DNA of 64,000 nucleotides, taken from the NCBI GenBank assembly GCA_019359595.1, contig JAHHGZ010000005.1, positions 186,001-250,000 on the forward strand, in the 5' to 3' direction. The notes under the pieces are model-generated. The model saw only the letters and a program-made list of their open reading frames with translations, searched no databases and was not told the DNA's origin. Of this stretch, positions 1 through 10,491 are shown in pieces. The stretch's first letter is position 1, and each line of letters starts with the position of its first letter. Made by a program: the position numbers and the translations under genes. The stretch is from Cyanomargarita calcarea GSE-NOS-MK-12-04C (GTDB taxonomy: Bacteria; Cyanobacteriota; Cyanobacteriia; Cyanobacteriales; Nostocaceae).

Positions 1-1675
1 GGGAGTTAGAAATTACCTTTTCGTAGACACTGCCAGGTACAGCGATCGCCACAACAGGAACTTTGGCATCTAACAGCGCAATTGGCCCATGCTTCATTTC
101 CCCGGCTGGGTATCCTTCAGCGTGAATGTAGCTGATTTCTTTTAATTTCAAAGCCCCTTCCAAAGCAATGGGAAAGTTGATTCCCCGTCCCAAAAAGATA
201 AAATCTGTAGTTTCGGCAAAGTCATGGGCCAGAAGTTCTGTTAATTTTTCCTGACTTTCCAAAGTTGCTTCAATTTCTTTGGGAATTTGCCGCAACCCGT
301 TAATTATATATTCTAATTTTTCTGGAGTAACCGTCTTTTGACGATAAGCCAAATCTACCGCTAATGCATAAAACGCCATCAATTGAGCAATAAAAGTTTT
401 TGTCGCTGCTACCCCAATTTCAATGCCAGCGAGTGTATTAATAATGCGGGGCACCATATGTCCCAAGCTACTTTCTGGACGGTTGGTAATGCCCAACAGC
501 CGCACTTGATATTTAGCCTCTTTACCTTGACGACGTTCTTTTTCCATTGCCAAAGCTGCTAAAGTATCAGCAGTCTCACCAGATTGAGTAACGCCAATGG
601 TCAAGGTATTAGCTGTTATCGGTGATGGTGCATAGCGGAATTCTGAGGCATATTGCACTTGTGTCGGAATTCCTGCCAGTTGTTCTAGTAAATATTTTCC
701 CACTAATGCCGCGTGCCAACTTGTACCGCAAGCGACGATTTGAATTTGTTCTAAATCGCTGAATATTTCCCCATCAATATTTAAATTAACAGGTGAACCC
801 TCAGCATTTGCGGCAGTCCAGTCTGCTTTAAAATAAGCATCTAAAGAAGCCCGTACTACTCCCGGTTGCTCGTAGATTTCCTTGAGCATGAAGTGTTTGA
901 ATCCCTGCTTCTCCACCATTGTGGGACTCAAATTCAGCAGTCGGGGTTGCTTCTTTAACCTAATTCCAGCGAAATCGTACACCTCAACTCCTAAAGGTGT
1001 CAGACGTGCCATTTCACCATTGTCTAGGGGCAATACAGCACGGGTATAGGAGACGATCGCCGGCGTATCGGAAGCGCAGAAAAATTCTCCTTGCCCAAAA
1101 CCAATTACTAGGGGTGCTTGTTGTCTGATTGCTATTAGTTCATCAGGAAAGTCAGCAGAAAGAACCGCTATTGCAAATGCCCCCTGTAGTTTACCCACCA
1201 CTTGGCGGACTGCCTCGAAGAAGGGGGAAGGGGAAGTAGCAAGGGTGGGAGAAGGAAGGTTCTTTAAAGATTCTGCTATCAGGTGGGGGATAACTTCTGT
1301 ATCTGTATCGGAACGGAAAACATATCCTTTTGCTTTCAGTTCTTCACGGAGTTCTCGGTAGTTCTCAATAATACCATTCTGCACAACAGCAATTCGCAGC
1401 GTCGCATCCATATGAGGATGGGCATTGCGTTCTTCTGGCTTCCCGTGAGTCGCCCAGCGAGTGTGACCAATACCAATTTGAGAAGGGCTTTCTACGAGTT
1501 CTAACTTAGAACGCAGGTTATGTAATTTACCCTTTGCTCGGATACAATTAACTTCACCTTCCCAAATTGTGGCGATTCCAGCGGAATCATAACCCCGATA
1601 CTCTAGTTTTTCTAACCCAGCGAGTAAAATTTCTGTGGCCGCTTGAGTGCCGATATAACCAACGATTCCGCACAT
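1..1675 (-). CDS. glmS: glutamine--fructose-6-phosphate aminotransferase (isomerizing), 3' end beyond window
   Basis: Makes glucosamine-6-phosphate from fructose-6-phosphate and glutamine, the first step towards UDP-GlcNAc for peptidoglycan and LPS. The start at 1675 gives MCGIVGYIG, so Cys2 becomes the N-terminal nucleophile after Met removal. The glutaminase domain comes first, followed by SIS domains with CGTSWHAALVGK, TQSGETADT and the GYPAGEMKHGPIALL segment. The frame stays open to base 1, where VAVPGSVYEKVISNS marks the second SIS domain, so only the last residues are missing. A short Pro/Ser-rich insertion (about 1200-1265) lies in the glutaminase domain but keeps the frame. It is transcribed away from psaC's upstream region with no obvious operon partner. 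Confidence 0.96.
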   Translation of the reverse strand, partial: MCGIVGYIGTQAATEILLAGLEKLEYRGYDSAGIATIWEGEVNCIRAKGKLHNLRSKLELVESPSQIGIGHTRWATHGKPEERNAHPHMDATLRIAVVQNGIIENYRELREELKAKGYVFRSDTDTEVIPHLIAESLKNLPSPTLATSPSPFFEAVRQVVGKLQGAFAIAVLSADFPDELIAIRQQAPLVIGFGQGEFFCASDTPAIVSYTRAVLPLDNGEMARLTPLGVEVYDFAGIRLKKQPRLLNLSPTMVEKQGFKHFMLKEIYEQPGVVRASLDAYFKADWTAANAEGSPVNLNIDGEIFSDLEQIQIVACGTSWHAALVGKYLLEQLAGIPTQVQYASEFRYAPSPITANTLTIGVTQSGETADTLAALAMEKERRQGKEAKYQVRLLGITNRPESSLGHMVPRIINTLAGIEIGVAATKTFIAQLMAFYALAVDLAYRQKTVTPEKLEYIINGLRQIPKEIEATLESQEKLTELLAHDFAETTDFIFLGRGINFPIALEGALKLKEISYIHAEGYPAGEMKHGPIALLDAKVPVVAIAVPGSVYEKVISNS

Positions 1676-1998
1676 TTAGCACCAACTCCCGTTATGAGTG
1701 AGGATAACAAAACCCAGTATAGTTGTTACCACATCCTCCCCAGTTTCGCCAAGAAAAAAGCAACAAATTAGTCCAACCCGGATTCAGAGTACGGATGTAT
1801 GGTAAGGGGTAAGGGGTAAAGGAAACAAATTTTTTATACTTGGTTGTGCGCTCAAATTTAGTTAAGTAAGAGTGCAAAAGTCATGAAAATTTGATTCCTT
1901 TAACCTTTTCCCCAGAACTAACGCATTTGTTTATTACCCACCACTGTTGTGAGTGATGAGCAATTGAGCGCTTGAAACAGTTAATAGCTAAGAGCTAA

Positions 1999-3079
<1,081 letters not shown>

Positions 3080-5179
3080 ATGACAACAACACTTAAAAAC
3101 CAAGCTTTATTCCTTCTGCGTCAGGCACTCAATAATCCAAATGCTAATTTTCGGGATGGGCAATGGGAAGCCATTGAAATTTTAATTAACAAACAAGCAC
3201 GTCTTCTCGTTGTTCAGCGTACAGGTTGGGGTAAAAGTTTAATTTATTTCATCGCAACTCGTCTGTTAAGAGATAGCGGTGCTGGTTGTACTTTACTAAT
3301 TTCACCTCTACTTGCATTAATGCGAAATCAAATCACTGCAGCAGCACGAATTGGAGTCCAAGCTGCTACGATTAATTCTAGCAATATAGAAGATTGGCAA
3401 TCTATCAAAAATCAGGTATTACAAGCGAAAGTAGATATTCTCCTCATTTCTCCCGAAAGATTGGCAAACCAGGAATTTCGAGAGGAAATTTTGTTACCCA
3501 TTTCAGCAAAAATTGGCTTATTTGTTGTTGATGAAGCCCACTGTATCTCCGATTGGGGACATGATTTTCGTCCAGATTACAGACGCATTGTGAGAATTTT
3601 GCAAGCACTTCCACAAAATATTCCTGCATTAGCGACAACTGCGACTGCCAACAATCGAGTTGTAAATGATATAATTGCTCAATTAGGGTCTAATTTACAG
3701 GTATCAAGAGGTAATTTAATGCGAGAAAGCTTGCATTTGCAAAATATCTATCTTGGCAGTCCTGCAGTTAGGATGGGATGGTTAGCCGAACAGGTACCAG
3801 ATTTGCCTGGAAGCGGGATTATCTACACCCTTACTGTCAGAGATGCCGAAATAGTTGCCGATTGGTTAAAGACTCACAACATTCATGTTAAAGCCTATCA
3901 TAGCGAACTTGATAATTCGGAACGGGAAATATTAGAACAGCAACTTATCAACAATGAAATCAAAGCATTAGTCGCAACGACAGCTTTAGGAATGGGTTTT
4001 GATAAACCTGACTTAGGATTTGTAATTCATTATCAGCGTCCCGGTTCTGTTGTTCACTACTATCAGCAAGTAGGACGTGCGGGTAGGGCACAAGAAAAGG
4101 CCTACGGAATTCTTTTAAGCGGTGATGAAGACGATGAAATCACTAACTATTTTATTCAAACAGCCTTTCCTCTGCAAGCACATATAGAAGATATTCTAAA
4201 TGCTTTAGAGGAAGCTGAAGACGGATTTTCTATTAATCAGATGGAGGAAAAACTCAATCTTTCCCGAGGGACGATTGATAAAGTTTTAAAATTGCTATCT
4301 TTGGAATCACCCGCACCTGTGGTTAAACAAGGTTCCAAGTGGTTTGCGACAGCTATTCATTATCAAACAAACACAGCAAAAATTGAACAATTAACAAAAA
4401 TTCGTTATCAAGAACAAGCGAAAATGCGAGAATATATGAACAGCCAAAAATGCCTCATGGCTTTTCTCGCAGGAGAATTGGACGACCCCAATCCCATTAA
4501 CTGCGGTAAATGTGCTGTATGTTTGGGTAAATCTTTATTACCAACGACCTGTTCAATGGAGTTGGTAAATCAAGCGATTCAATATCTCCGACGCAGCAAC
4601 CAAATTATAGAACCTCGGAAACAATGGGCAGCCCATGCATTCCCAGTTTATAATTTTTCTGGGAACATAAAACCTAATTTCCGGGCAGAAGCAGGAAGAG
4701 CGTTATCTTTATGGGCAGATGCTGGCTGGGGTGAATTAGTCAAACTAGGGAAATATCGAGATAATTATTTTGATGATGTACTCCTGACGGGTAGTTTAGA
4801 GATGATTCAACGTTGGCAACCTGAACCTTCCCCCACTTGGGTAACTTGTGTCCCTTCTCTCAATCGTCCAGAATTAGTCGCAAATTTTGCTCAACGCTTG
4901 GCCGTGAAATTAGATTTACCTTTTGTACCTGTTGTACAGAAAACTCGTGAAACTCAGTTACAAAAATATATGAGTAACAGCTACCAACAAGCACGCAATT
5001 TAGATGGTGCATTTGCAGTTGCAAGTTGGTCAGGGATAAGCGGAAACGTTTTACTGGTGGATGATATGGTGGATTCACGTTGGACTTTCACAGTAATTGC
5101 AGCACTTTTACGTAAAGCTGGTAGCGGGTTAGTCTTTCCGCTCGCATTAGCACTAAATACATTTAACCAAGCAGATTAA
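3080..5179 (+). CDS. RecQ-like ATP-dependent DNA helicase with C-terminal phosphoribosyltransferase-like domain
   Basis: A superfamily 2 helicase fused to a PRTase-like domain. Visible motifs are a Walker A variant TGWGKS (residues 48-53; RecQ usually has TGGGKS), DEAH (151-154), ATTATA, and the motif VI region QQVGRAGR. A RecQ-type zinc cluster follows (QKC, CGKC, C near 440-475). No HRDC domain is seen. The last 200 residues contain LLVDDMVDSRWT (about 658-669), which matches the PRPP-binding loop of ComF-type phosphoribosyltransferases. I chose ATG 3080; an upstream in-frame TTG at 3038 is less likely. It is followed on the same strand by a DprA-like gene. The cellular role is not established; helicase activity is inferred from motifs, and the PRTase substrate is unknown. 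Confidence 0.88.
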   Translation: MTTTLKNQALFLLRQALNNPNANFRDGQWEAIEILINKQARLLVVQRTGWGKSLIYFIATRLLRDSGAGCTLLISPLLALMRNQITAAARIGVQAATINSSNIEDWQSIKNQVLQAKVDILLISPERLANQEFREEILLPISAKIGLFVVDEAHCISDWGHDFRPDYRRIVRILQALPQNIPALATTATANNRVVNDIIAQLGSNLQVSRGNLMRESLHLQNIYLGSPAVRMGWLAEQVPDLPGSGIIYTLTVRDAEIVADWLKTHNIHVKAYHSELDNSEREILEQQLINNEIKALVATTALGMGFDKPDLGFVIHYQRPGSVVHYYQQVGRAGRAQEKAYGILLSGDEDDEITNYFIQTAFPLQAHIEDILNALEEAEDGFSINQMEEKLNLSRGTIDKVLKLLSLESPAPVVKQGSKWFATAIHYQTNTAKIEQLTKIRYQEQAKMREYMNSQKCLMAFLAGELDDPNPINCGKCAVCLGKSLLPTTCSMELVNQAIQYLRRSNQIIEPRKQWAAHAFPVYNFSGNIKPNFRAEAGRALSLWADAGWGELVKLGKYRDNYFDDVLLTGSLEMIQRWQPEPSPTWVTCVPSLNRPELVANFAQRLAVKLDLPFVPVVQKTRETQLQKYMSNSYQQARNLDGAFAVASWSGISGNVLLVDDMVDSRWTFTVIAALLRKAGSGLVFPLALALNTFNQAD

Positions 5180-5524
5180 TCCCAGCAACGCGGATGTAAC
5201 AGATAATTGTTTAGTGAAACAGTTATAGCGGTTCCCATCCACAAGAGGTACAAGTTTATCTGCGGTTTTTAAACTCTTACCTCTACCTCATACAAACCGG
5301 AACCGCTCGAAATCATTTATTACATCCGCTTTATCTAATTTATCCTCGAATAAACTTTTTAATACCCCGACTTAATCAGCTCGTCCGTTTTTAGTTGGGG
5401 TTCCAACCCACATATATAAACCTCCTTCTTCCCTCTTCCCTCTTCCTTCTTCCTTCTTCCTTCTTCCTTCTTCCCTCTTCCCTCTTCCCTCTTCCTTCTT
5501 CCTTCTTCCTTCTTCCTTCATTAA
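5180..5524. other. intergenic region between recQ-PRT and dprA-like gene
   Basis: 345 bases with no gene. The first half contains an inverted pair, GCGGTTCC near 5228 and GGAACCGC near 5300, which could form a weak hairpin after the helicase gene. The second half is the polypyrimidine repeat described separately. Confidence 0.5.
5421..5520. repeat. polypyrimidine short tandem repeat (TTCTTCC / TCTTCCC heptamers)
   Basis: About 100 bases made almost only of heptamers TTCTTCC and CTCTTCC, ending 4 bases before the dprA-like start codon. This is a short tandemly repeated repetitive (STRR) tract as known from heterocystous cyanobacteria. All pyrimidines lie on the + strand, so length changes here could alter spacing in front of the downstream gene. 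Confidence 0.85.
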
Positions 5525-6805
5525 ATGCCAACAATGCCAAATCATGTATTGCAGCCAGATACTCAAGCAATTTTATTATTATGTGCCAGCTTCGGACAGA
5601 ATCGCAAAACAGAAACAGCACCTCTAACTCTTGGAGAATACAACTTATTAGCGGCTTGGCTGCAAGAAAATCAAATGCGTCCTGCCGATTTACTCTCATC
5701 CAATGGCAAAAAACAGTTAGAACAAATTACCGTCAGTAAACTAGATTTCCCTCGCTTATCAATTTTGCTAGAACGAGGTGTAATGCTGAGTTTCGCCGTG
5801 GAGAAATGGACAAATCAAGGTTTATGGATATTAGGAAGGAGTGACAGTCAATATCCCAAACGTCTCAAGCAGAAACTCAAACACTCAGCCCCTGCAATTC
5901 TCTATGGTATTGGCGATATAGAATTACTCTCAATGTCCGGCTTGGCGATTATCGGTTCTCGCGATGTTGATGAAGAGGGAATTAACTACACCCGCAGAAT
6001 AGCCCAAACTTGTGCCTCTAGCCAAATGCAGGTGGTTTCCGGTGGGGCCAGGGGGGTGGATGAAGCAGCAATTTTGGCGGTGCTGGAAGTCGGAGGAAAG
6101 GCAACTGCTGTACTTGCTGACAGTTTGAGTAAGGTTGCGGTGCAAAGCAAATATCGCGCTGCTATTATGGAACGCAGACTTACTTTAATTTCCAGTTACG
6201 ATCCTGATGCTGGGTTTAATGTCGGGAATGCAATGGGGCGTAATAAGTATATTTATGGTTTATCAGATTATGCTCTTGTTGTCAGTTCTCAGGAAGGTAA
6301 AGGTGGTACTTGGGCAGGTGCGGTGGAAGCTTTGAAAAATATCAAGGATGTTCCAGTTTTTGTCCGGGTAGATACAACTTCACCATCCGGTAATCAAGAA
6401 TTGCTACTCAAGGGAGCAAAGCCTTTTCCATCTGAACCTTGGGATGATTCTTTGCAAGAAGTGTTGGAAAGTGCTAAATCCGATCAAGATACCCCTTTGG
6501 CGAACCCCCAGGTAGAAATTGCCGAATCTTCAAAAGAGATTTATGAAGCTGTTTTACCAATTATTCTAAATTATTTACAGCAGCCAATGGATGCAAAATC
6601 TCTTGCGGAATCTCTGGATGTGCGACAAGGGCAAATGCAGGATTGGTTGGATAAAGCTGTGAAATCCGGCAGGGTGACAAAAATTAAGAAGCCTCTTGCT
6701 TATGTTGTTAATCAGGAAGCAATACAACTATCTTTACTCAATACATTAGATTGTAGGGACAATACCATTCGGGAAGCTCCGCTACATGAAGCCGAAACGA
6801 CGTAA
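5525..6805 (+). CDS. DprA/Smf-like Rossmann-fold protein
   Basis: 426 residues. The middle (about 135-300) is a DprA-type Rossmann fold: AIIGSRDVDEEG, VSGGARGVDEAA and GRNKYIYGLSDYALVV, the counterparts of the GSR, SGxARGID and RNRxIaGLS motifs. In transformation, DprA loads RecA on incoming single-stranded DNA. This copy differs: the N terminus is unlike DprA's SAM-like domain, and the C terminus (about 350-410) looks like a small winged-helix domain. Its position directly downstream of a helicase-PRTase suggests a functional pair rather than the competence dprA. Start alternatives are the ATGs at 5525 and 5534; neither has a strong ribosome site. Confidence 0.82.
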   Translation: MPTMPNHVLQPDTQAILLLCASFGQNRKTETAPLTLGEYNLLAAWLQENQMRPADLLSSNGKKQLEQITVSKLDFPRLSILLERGVMLSFAVEKWTNQGLWILGRSDSQYPKRLKQKLKHSAPAILYGIGDIELLSMSGLAIIGSRDVDEEGINYTRRIAQTCASSQMQVVSGGARGVDEAAILAVLEVGGKATAVLADSLSKVAVQSKYRAAIMERRLTLISSYDPDAGFNVGNAMGRNKYIYGLSDYALVVSSQEGKGGTWAGAVEALKNIKDVPVFVRVDTTSPSGNQELLLKGAKPFPSEPWDDSLQEVLESAKSDQDTPLANPQVEIAESSKEIYEAVLPIILNYLQQPMDAKSLAESLDVRQGQMQDWLDKAVKSGRVTKIKKPLAYVVNQEAIQLSLLNTLDCRDNTIREAPLHEAETT

Positions 6806-6948
6806 GCGTTTACAATAGATTAATTACAGGTTAAGGGGCAAATGAAGTCACAACTCCACACATTGACACCCCTTCAAGGTACAGTGTGGGCTTCTTGAGA
6901 AATTAAGAAGCGTCTAATTCTTCCCCTTTACCCCTTACCCCTTACGCT

Positions 6949-7686
6949 CTACTTAACAGCACCAAGATAGGTAGCTAGCTCCTCAGAACCACCTATTAAG
7001 TGACCATCGATAAATACCTGGGGAACTGTTGTGGCATTAGTGACAGCCCGTAAAGAACGTGTAGTAATATTCTTACCCAAAACAATTTCTTCGTAATCAA
7101 TGCCTAGCTCTTTCAACATTCCCTTAGCACGGGCACAAAATGGGCAACCCTCTTTCGTAAACAGAGAAACCAATTTTGGCTTGGCTGCTTGGGGGTTGAT
7201 GTAATTGAGCATTGTGTACGCATCAGATACCTTAAACGGATCGCCCGGTTCTTCTGGCTCAATGAACATCTTTTCAATCGTGCCATCATTCACCAACATT
7301 GAATAGCGCCACGATCGCTTGCCAAAACCTAAGTCGGTCTTATCCACCAACATTCCCATACCTTCAGTAAATTCACCGTTTCCATCGGGAATTAAAGTGA
7401 CATTTTCCGACTCTTGATCCTTTGCCCATTCATTCATCACAAAGGTATCATTCACGGAAATACAGACAATCTCATCCACACCGTTCTCTTTGAAAGTCTT
7501 CGCCAACTCATTATAGCCAGGGAGATGCGTTGATGAACAAGTTGGAGTAAATGCCCCCGGTAACGAGAAAACAACCACTTTCTTCCCCCCAAACAATTTC
7601 TCGCTGGGCACGTCTTGCCACTCGTTGTTCTGGCGTGTACGGAAAGTGACTTTGGGTACTTTTTGCCCCTCTCGATTTTGCAACAT
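6949..7686 (-). CDS. hybrid peroxiredoxin-glutaredoxin (Prx5-Grx)
   Basis: 245 residues. The N-terminal 160 residues are a Prx5-type peroxiredoxin with peroxidatic Cys50 in FTPTCSSTH. The C-terminal domain is a glutaredoxin with CPFC at 181-184 and TVPQVFIDG. Such hybrids reduce hydroperoxides with glutathione, the Grx domain recycling the Prx cysteine without a separate partner. It is monocistronic and convergent with the dprA-like gene. The promoter carries a strong palindrome (7716-7740), so the gene is probably under direct repressor or activator control. Confidence 0.95.
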   Translation of the reverse strand: MLQNREGQKVPKVTFRTRQNNEWQDVPSEKLFGGKKVVVFSLPGAFTPTCSSTHLPGYNELAKTFKENGVDEIVCISVNDTFVMNEWAKDQESENVTLIPDGNGEFTEGMGMLVDKTDLGFGKRSWRYSMLVNDGTIEKMFIEPEEPGDPFKVSDAYTMLNYINPQAAKPKLVSLFTKEGCPFCARAKGMLKELGIDYEEIVLGKNITTRSLRAVTNATTVPQVFIDGHLIGGSEELATYLGAVK

Positions 7687-7715
7687 CTATTTTTAATCCT
7701 TGAGTTCTTTAACTA

Positions 7716-7745
7716 AAGCGTACTCATTATGAGTATGCTTGTCAA
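7716..7745 (-). promoter_or_regulatory. sigma70-type promoter overlapped by a 25-bp palindrome, upstream of prx-grx
   Basis: On the minus strand, TTGACA (7740-7745) is followed after exactly 17 bases by TACGCT (7717-7722), about 30 bases before the start codon. The interval 7716-7740 is a palindrome, AAGC-G-TACTCAT-T-ATGAGTA-T-GCTT, with one outer mismatch. It fills the spacer and the -10 element, the usual place for a repressor operator. The regulator is not identifiable from the sequence. Confidence 0.7.
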
Positions 7746-8291
7746 GGCGATTTTCACTAGTCTGTTTCTTCCAAGTTGAACGTTGGAGTTATTCCAAGAC
7801 TGCGGGATGCATATATAGGACGTGGGTGCAGCTAATTATTTCAAGCGAACCGTGATTGTCGGCGCTACGCTATCACCGCAATTAACATCTTACTTCGCGT
7901 CTTTGTGGTTCAAACACAATCAGGTCAAAATCTCTATTAAGCAAATTTATCTATAAAAGCAAAAACTATGAAATATCTGTATTTACCAAACTATACATTT
8001 TTTGCAATTTTCTCATAATCGCCAAATTATTGACTCTATTCTCAATTAGCCGACGAGTTGACAAGGCTTTGATGTTGTAGTACGCTTTTGCTATACTCAT
8101 TTGGCGACGTATGACATATCTTCAAAAGTAAGGTAATAGTGCCTCTAAAGCTGATAAATACACAAGTAAAGTCATCAAATAGCCGTGATACAAAAACTAC
8201 AAAGTCATGAAAGCTTGACATAAAATCTGAAAAACTTTACATAAGTTTATAAATTGGTGAGGGGTGGATTGACAAGGGAGGCATTTAAGGT
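7746..8291. other. intergenic region with promoter of the DUF3445 gene
   Basis: No gene seen. A plus-strand promoter-like pair, TTGACA at 8215-8220 and TACATA at 8238-8243 (17-base spacer), lies about 50 bases before the start at 8292. GGGAGG at 8276-8281 is a plausible ribosome site. Confidence 0.55.
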
Positions 8292-9302
8292 ATGTCGATG
8301 TTATTGGAAGCTAAAACAGTAGAAACATCTGAAAATTCTGCTTGCTACTTTCCTGTTTCCCAGGGAAGGTATGAAGTTAAACCGGGTTTGTTGCGTTTGG
8401 GTTCGGACTTCGGGAATGGTGAAGCAGACAAACAAGTATTTCAAATAGATAGTAACTTCCCGCATTACCTTCAGATGAAGCAGAAAGCGCGAACTGAAAG
8501 ATTGAGCAAATACTATCAGACTTGTAATTATGCGCCGTCGGTTGCGAGTGCGATCGCTCAGTTAATTATGACTCGTTTAATCCAAGAACATCCGCAACAC
8601 TTCCACCTGCAACAATTAGCAACAAACACTCTCATTTTTCACAGTCAACTTACCAAAGAAATTTTTTACTTGGATGCAGAGTTTGAGTTAGAATCGAATA
8701 TTGGCAATCTGAAATCTTGTTACGCTTCTACCCTAGACGCTCTAGCAGTACAAATACAAGAAGATTTGACAGTAGTTAGTCGAGGTTCTGATGGAAGTAA
8801 CTGGGTGAGTGCAGTGCATTTGTGCTTTCCCAACCACTGGTCAGCGTCCGATAAAATCGGTAAAGATTTTGCGACAGTACATGAACCCGTCCCAGGGATG
8901 GAGAAAATTAACCGCCGTTCTGGAGCGATGGTGAATACGATGATTATGAGAGAACCGATGGTACGTTTTGCCTGGGGTTTGAGTACCGACACTCGTCTCA
9001 ATCACCATCCAGAAGCGCCGCCCAACATATCAATTAGGGAATGGGATGGTAGAGATTTTGACTTTTATAACCCCAGACTTTATTTGCGGATTGAGCGTCA
9101 AGTAATTTGGGGTTTACCAGAATATGACGCGACGTTGTTTACCATCCGCACCTACTTTCGCGATTGTCGGGAGATGAAAAAAGACATGATTCTACGATCG
9201 CAATTAGTTGCGGCCCTACAGTCGATGACAGCAGAATCTTTGGTTTATAAAGGTTTAGTTGATAGTAAAGACAGTATTTTGGCTTGGTTGAATCAGGTTT
9301 AA
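8292..9302 (+). CDS. DUF3445 / haem-dependent oxidative N-demethylase family protein
   Basis: 336 residues. I recognise the DUF3445 family from the block LCFPNHWSASDKIGKDFATVH followed by EPVPGM and by the FxIRTYF segment. The family includes subunits of haem-dependent oxidative N-demethylases, but substrates of the cyanobacterial members are not established. There is no signal peptide or membrane segment, so it is probably cytoplasmic. It stands alone with its own promoter and is convergent with the following hydrolase. The family call is firm; enzymatic function is inference. Confidence 0.78.
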   Translation: MSMLLEAKTVETSENSACYFPVSQGRYEVKPGLLRLGSDFGNGEADKQVFQIDSNFPHYLQMKQKARTERLSKYYQTCNYAPSVASAIAQLIMTRLIQEHPQHFHLQQLATNTLIFHSQLTKEIFYLDAEFELESNIGNLKSCYASTLDALAVQIQEDLTVVSRGSDGSNWVSAVHLCFPNHWSASDKIGKDFATVHEPVPGMEKINRRSGAMVNTMIMREPMVRFAWGLSTDTRLNHHPEAPPNISIREWDGRDFDFYNPRLYLRIERQVIWGLPEYDATLFTIRTYFRDCREMKKDMILRSQLVAALQSMTAESLVYKGLVDSKDSILAWLNQV

Positions 9303-9329
9303 ATCTTCCATCTCTACCTATAAATCACT

Positions 9330-9422
9330 ATCGCGGATTAAAGGGATTAAAGAATTTCACACAGGATCTAAAAATTAATTATTCTTGGAGTGGAATCCGA
9401 GTAATCCTTTAAAATCCGCGAT
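9330..9422. repeat. long inverted repeat between convergent genes
   Basis: ATCGCGGATTAAAGGGATTA (from 9330) is matched by TAATCCTTTAAAATCCGCGAT (9402-9422) with about one mismatch. The roughly 20-base arms enclose a 50-base centre. It sits between two convergent genes and may act as a bidirectional terminator, or be a dispersed palindromic repeat. Confidence 0.65.
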
Positions 9423-9516
9423 CGCCCGATTGTTGGTCTTCAGTTAGGTTGCCATTCGAGTCGAAAACGCAGTCGGTAAATCTATAATTCGCGACGAATT
9501 TACGCTCCCGGTGTAC

Positions 9517-10491
9517 TTAGCTTTGCACTTGTGAGACTTCCAATTCGTTTACAAACGGAGCGATCACCCGAACAAATTCAGCGGTAGACTCATAAGGTAA
9601 AACATTTCGTCCGGAAATTTTTATTCCACGACCTTGAGGCAAACAGGCCAAATATTGAGCCAAACGCTCAGAGGGTGTTTCCCCTTTGCCTTGGGAACTA
9701 ATGCTTGATGCCGTTTCTCCCATAACTACGAGAGTCGGTTGCTCGATTCTTGCGATCGCGCTACGATAATCTTGTCGCCAGAATCCGGCTAAAAAGGCGA
9801 AAACCGCATGACGACTTTTGGGGTTTTCTGCATCGGCTTGCAAAGTAGTTAACCATTGAGCGTCTACAGCCTCTGTTGATGCGAACAACTGCCGAGTTGA
9901 AAAGTTACGCAAAAAATCTTCGCCTCTTGCATAGCGATAAAAAGCATTGCCCAAAGGCGAGTCTAAAAGATTCCACAATAATTTTTGCTTCCACTCAGGT
10001 GACTGTTTCCCTATCAACACCAAAGCGGGAGGTCCACTTAATATAAGTCCCGCAATTAAATTTGGTTCTTTATTCACCAATTCAACTGCTACGGGAAATA
10101 AAGCTCCTTGCACAATTAAAATTACAGGTTGCTGGATAACGGTTTTTAAAAACTGTTGCAACTGTTCTGCCCAATCGGAAGGAGTGTAAGCGACGTGAGG
10201 CATATCACTTTCACCGCATCCTAATAAATCGGGATTATAAATTAAATTGCGATGACCAGTTTTGTACCATTCGCGGTTAAATAAGAGCCAAAAATGTCGC
10301 GATAATCCGACACCAATTGGGTGAATTAAAAGTAACGGAATACCCTCGGGTGCAGAATTAATTGGTTGATGAACTTTGTAAGCGCAGCGGTAATTTTTCC
10401 AATCATAAAATTGCGTCCCCGATGTTGTTTTCTCATCCGGTGGGACGCTGACAGAATTACTGCCATTTTGAGTCGATGAAAATGTTCCCAT
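9517..10491 (-). CDS. alpha/beta-fold hydrolase-like protein without the usual nucleophile
   Basis: 324 residues with an alpha/beta-hydrolase fold: the oxyanion strand LLLIHPIGVGLSRHFW, then PDLLGCGESDMP, and a TLVVMGE strand near the C terminus. At the nucleophile elbow, where GxSxG is expected, the sequence reads IVQGALFPVA. The serine position is therefore Gly and catalysis by the classical triad is doubtful. It may bind a hydrophobic ligand or act by another mechanism. It is convergent with the DUF3445 gene and has no operon partner. Confidence 0.8.
   Translation of the reverse strand: MGTFSSTQNGSNSVSVPPDEKTTSGTQFYDWKNYRCAYKVHQPINSAPEGIPLLLIHPIGVGLSRHFWLLFNREWYKTGHRNLIYNPDLLGCGESDMPHVAYTPSDWAEQLQQFLKTVIQQPVILIVQGALFPVAVELVNKEPNLIAGLILSGPPALVLIGKQSPEWKQKLLWNLLDSPLGNAFYRYARGEDFLRNFSTRQLFASTEAVDAQWLTTLQADAENPKSRHAVFAFLAGFWRQDYRSAIARIEQPTLVVMGETASSISSQGKGETPSERLAQYLACLPQGRGIKISGRNVLPYESTAEFVRVIAPFVNELEVSQVQS

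Noticed and set aside
1200-1270. Possible frameshift in glmS at the purine-rich stretch
   Set aside because: The frame continues correctly on both sides; it is an in-frame Pro/Ser-rich insertion.
5372-5739. Frames rich in GRRKKEEG or SSFFLLP around the polypyrimidine tract
   Set aside because: Artefacts of the STRR heptamers.
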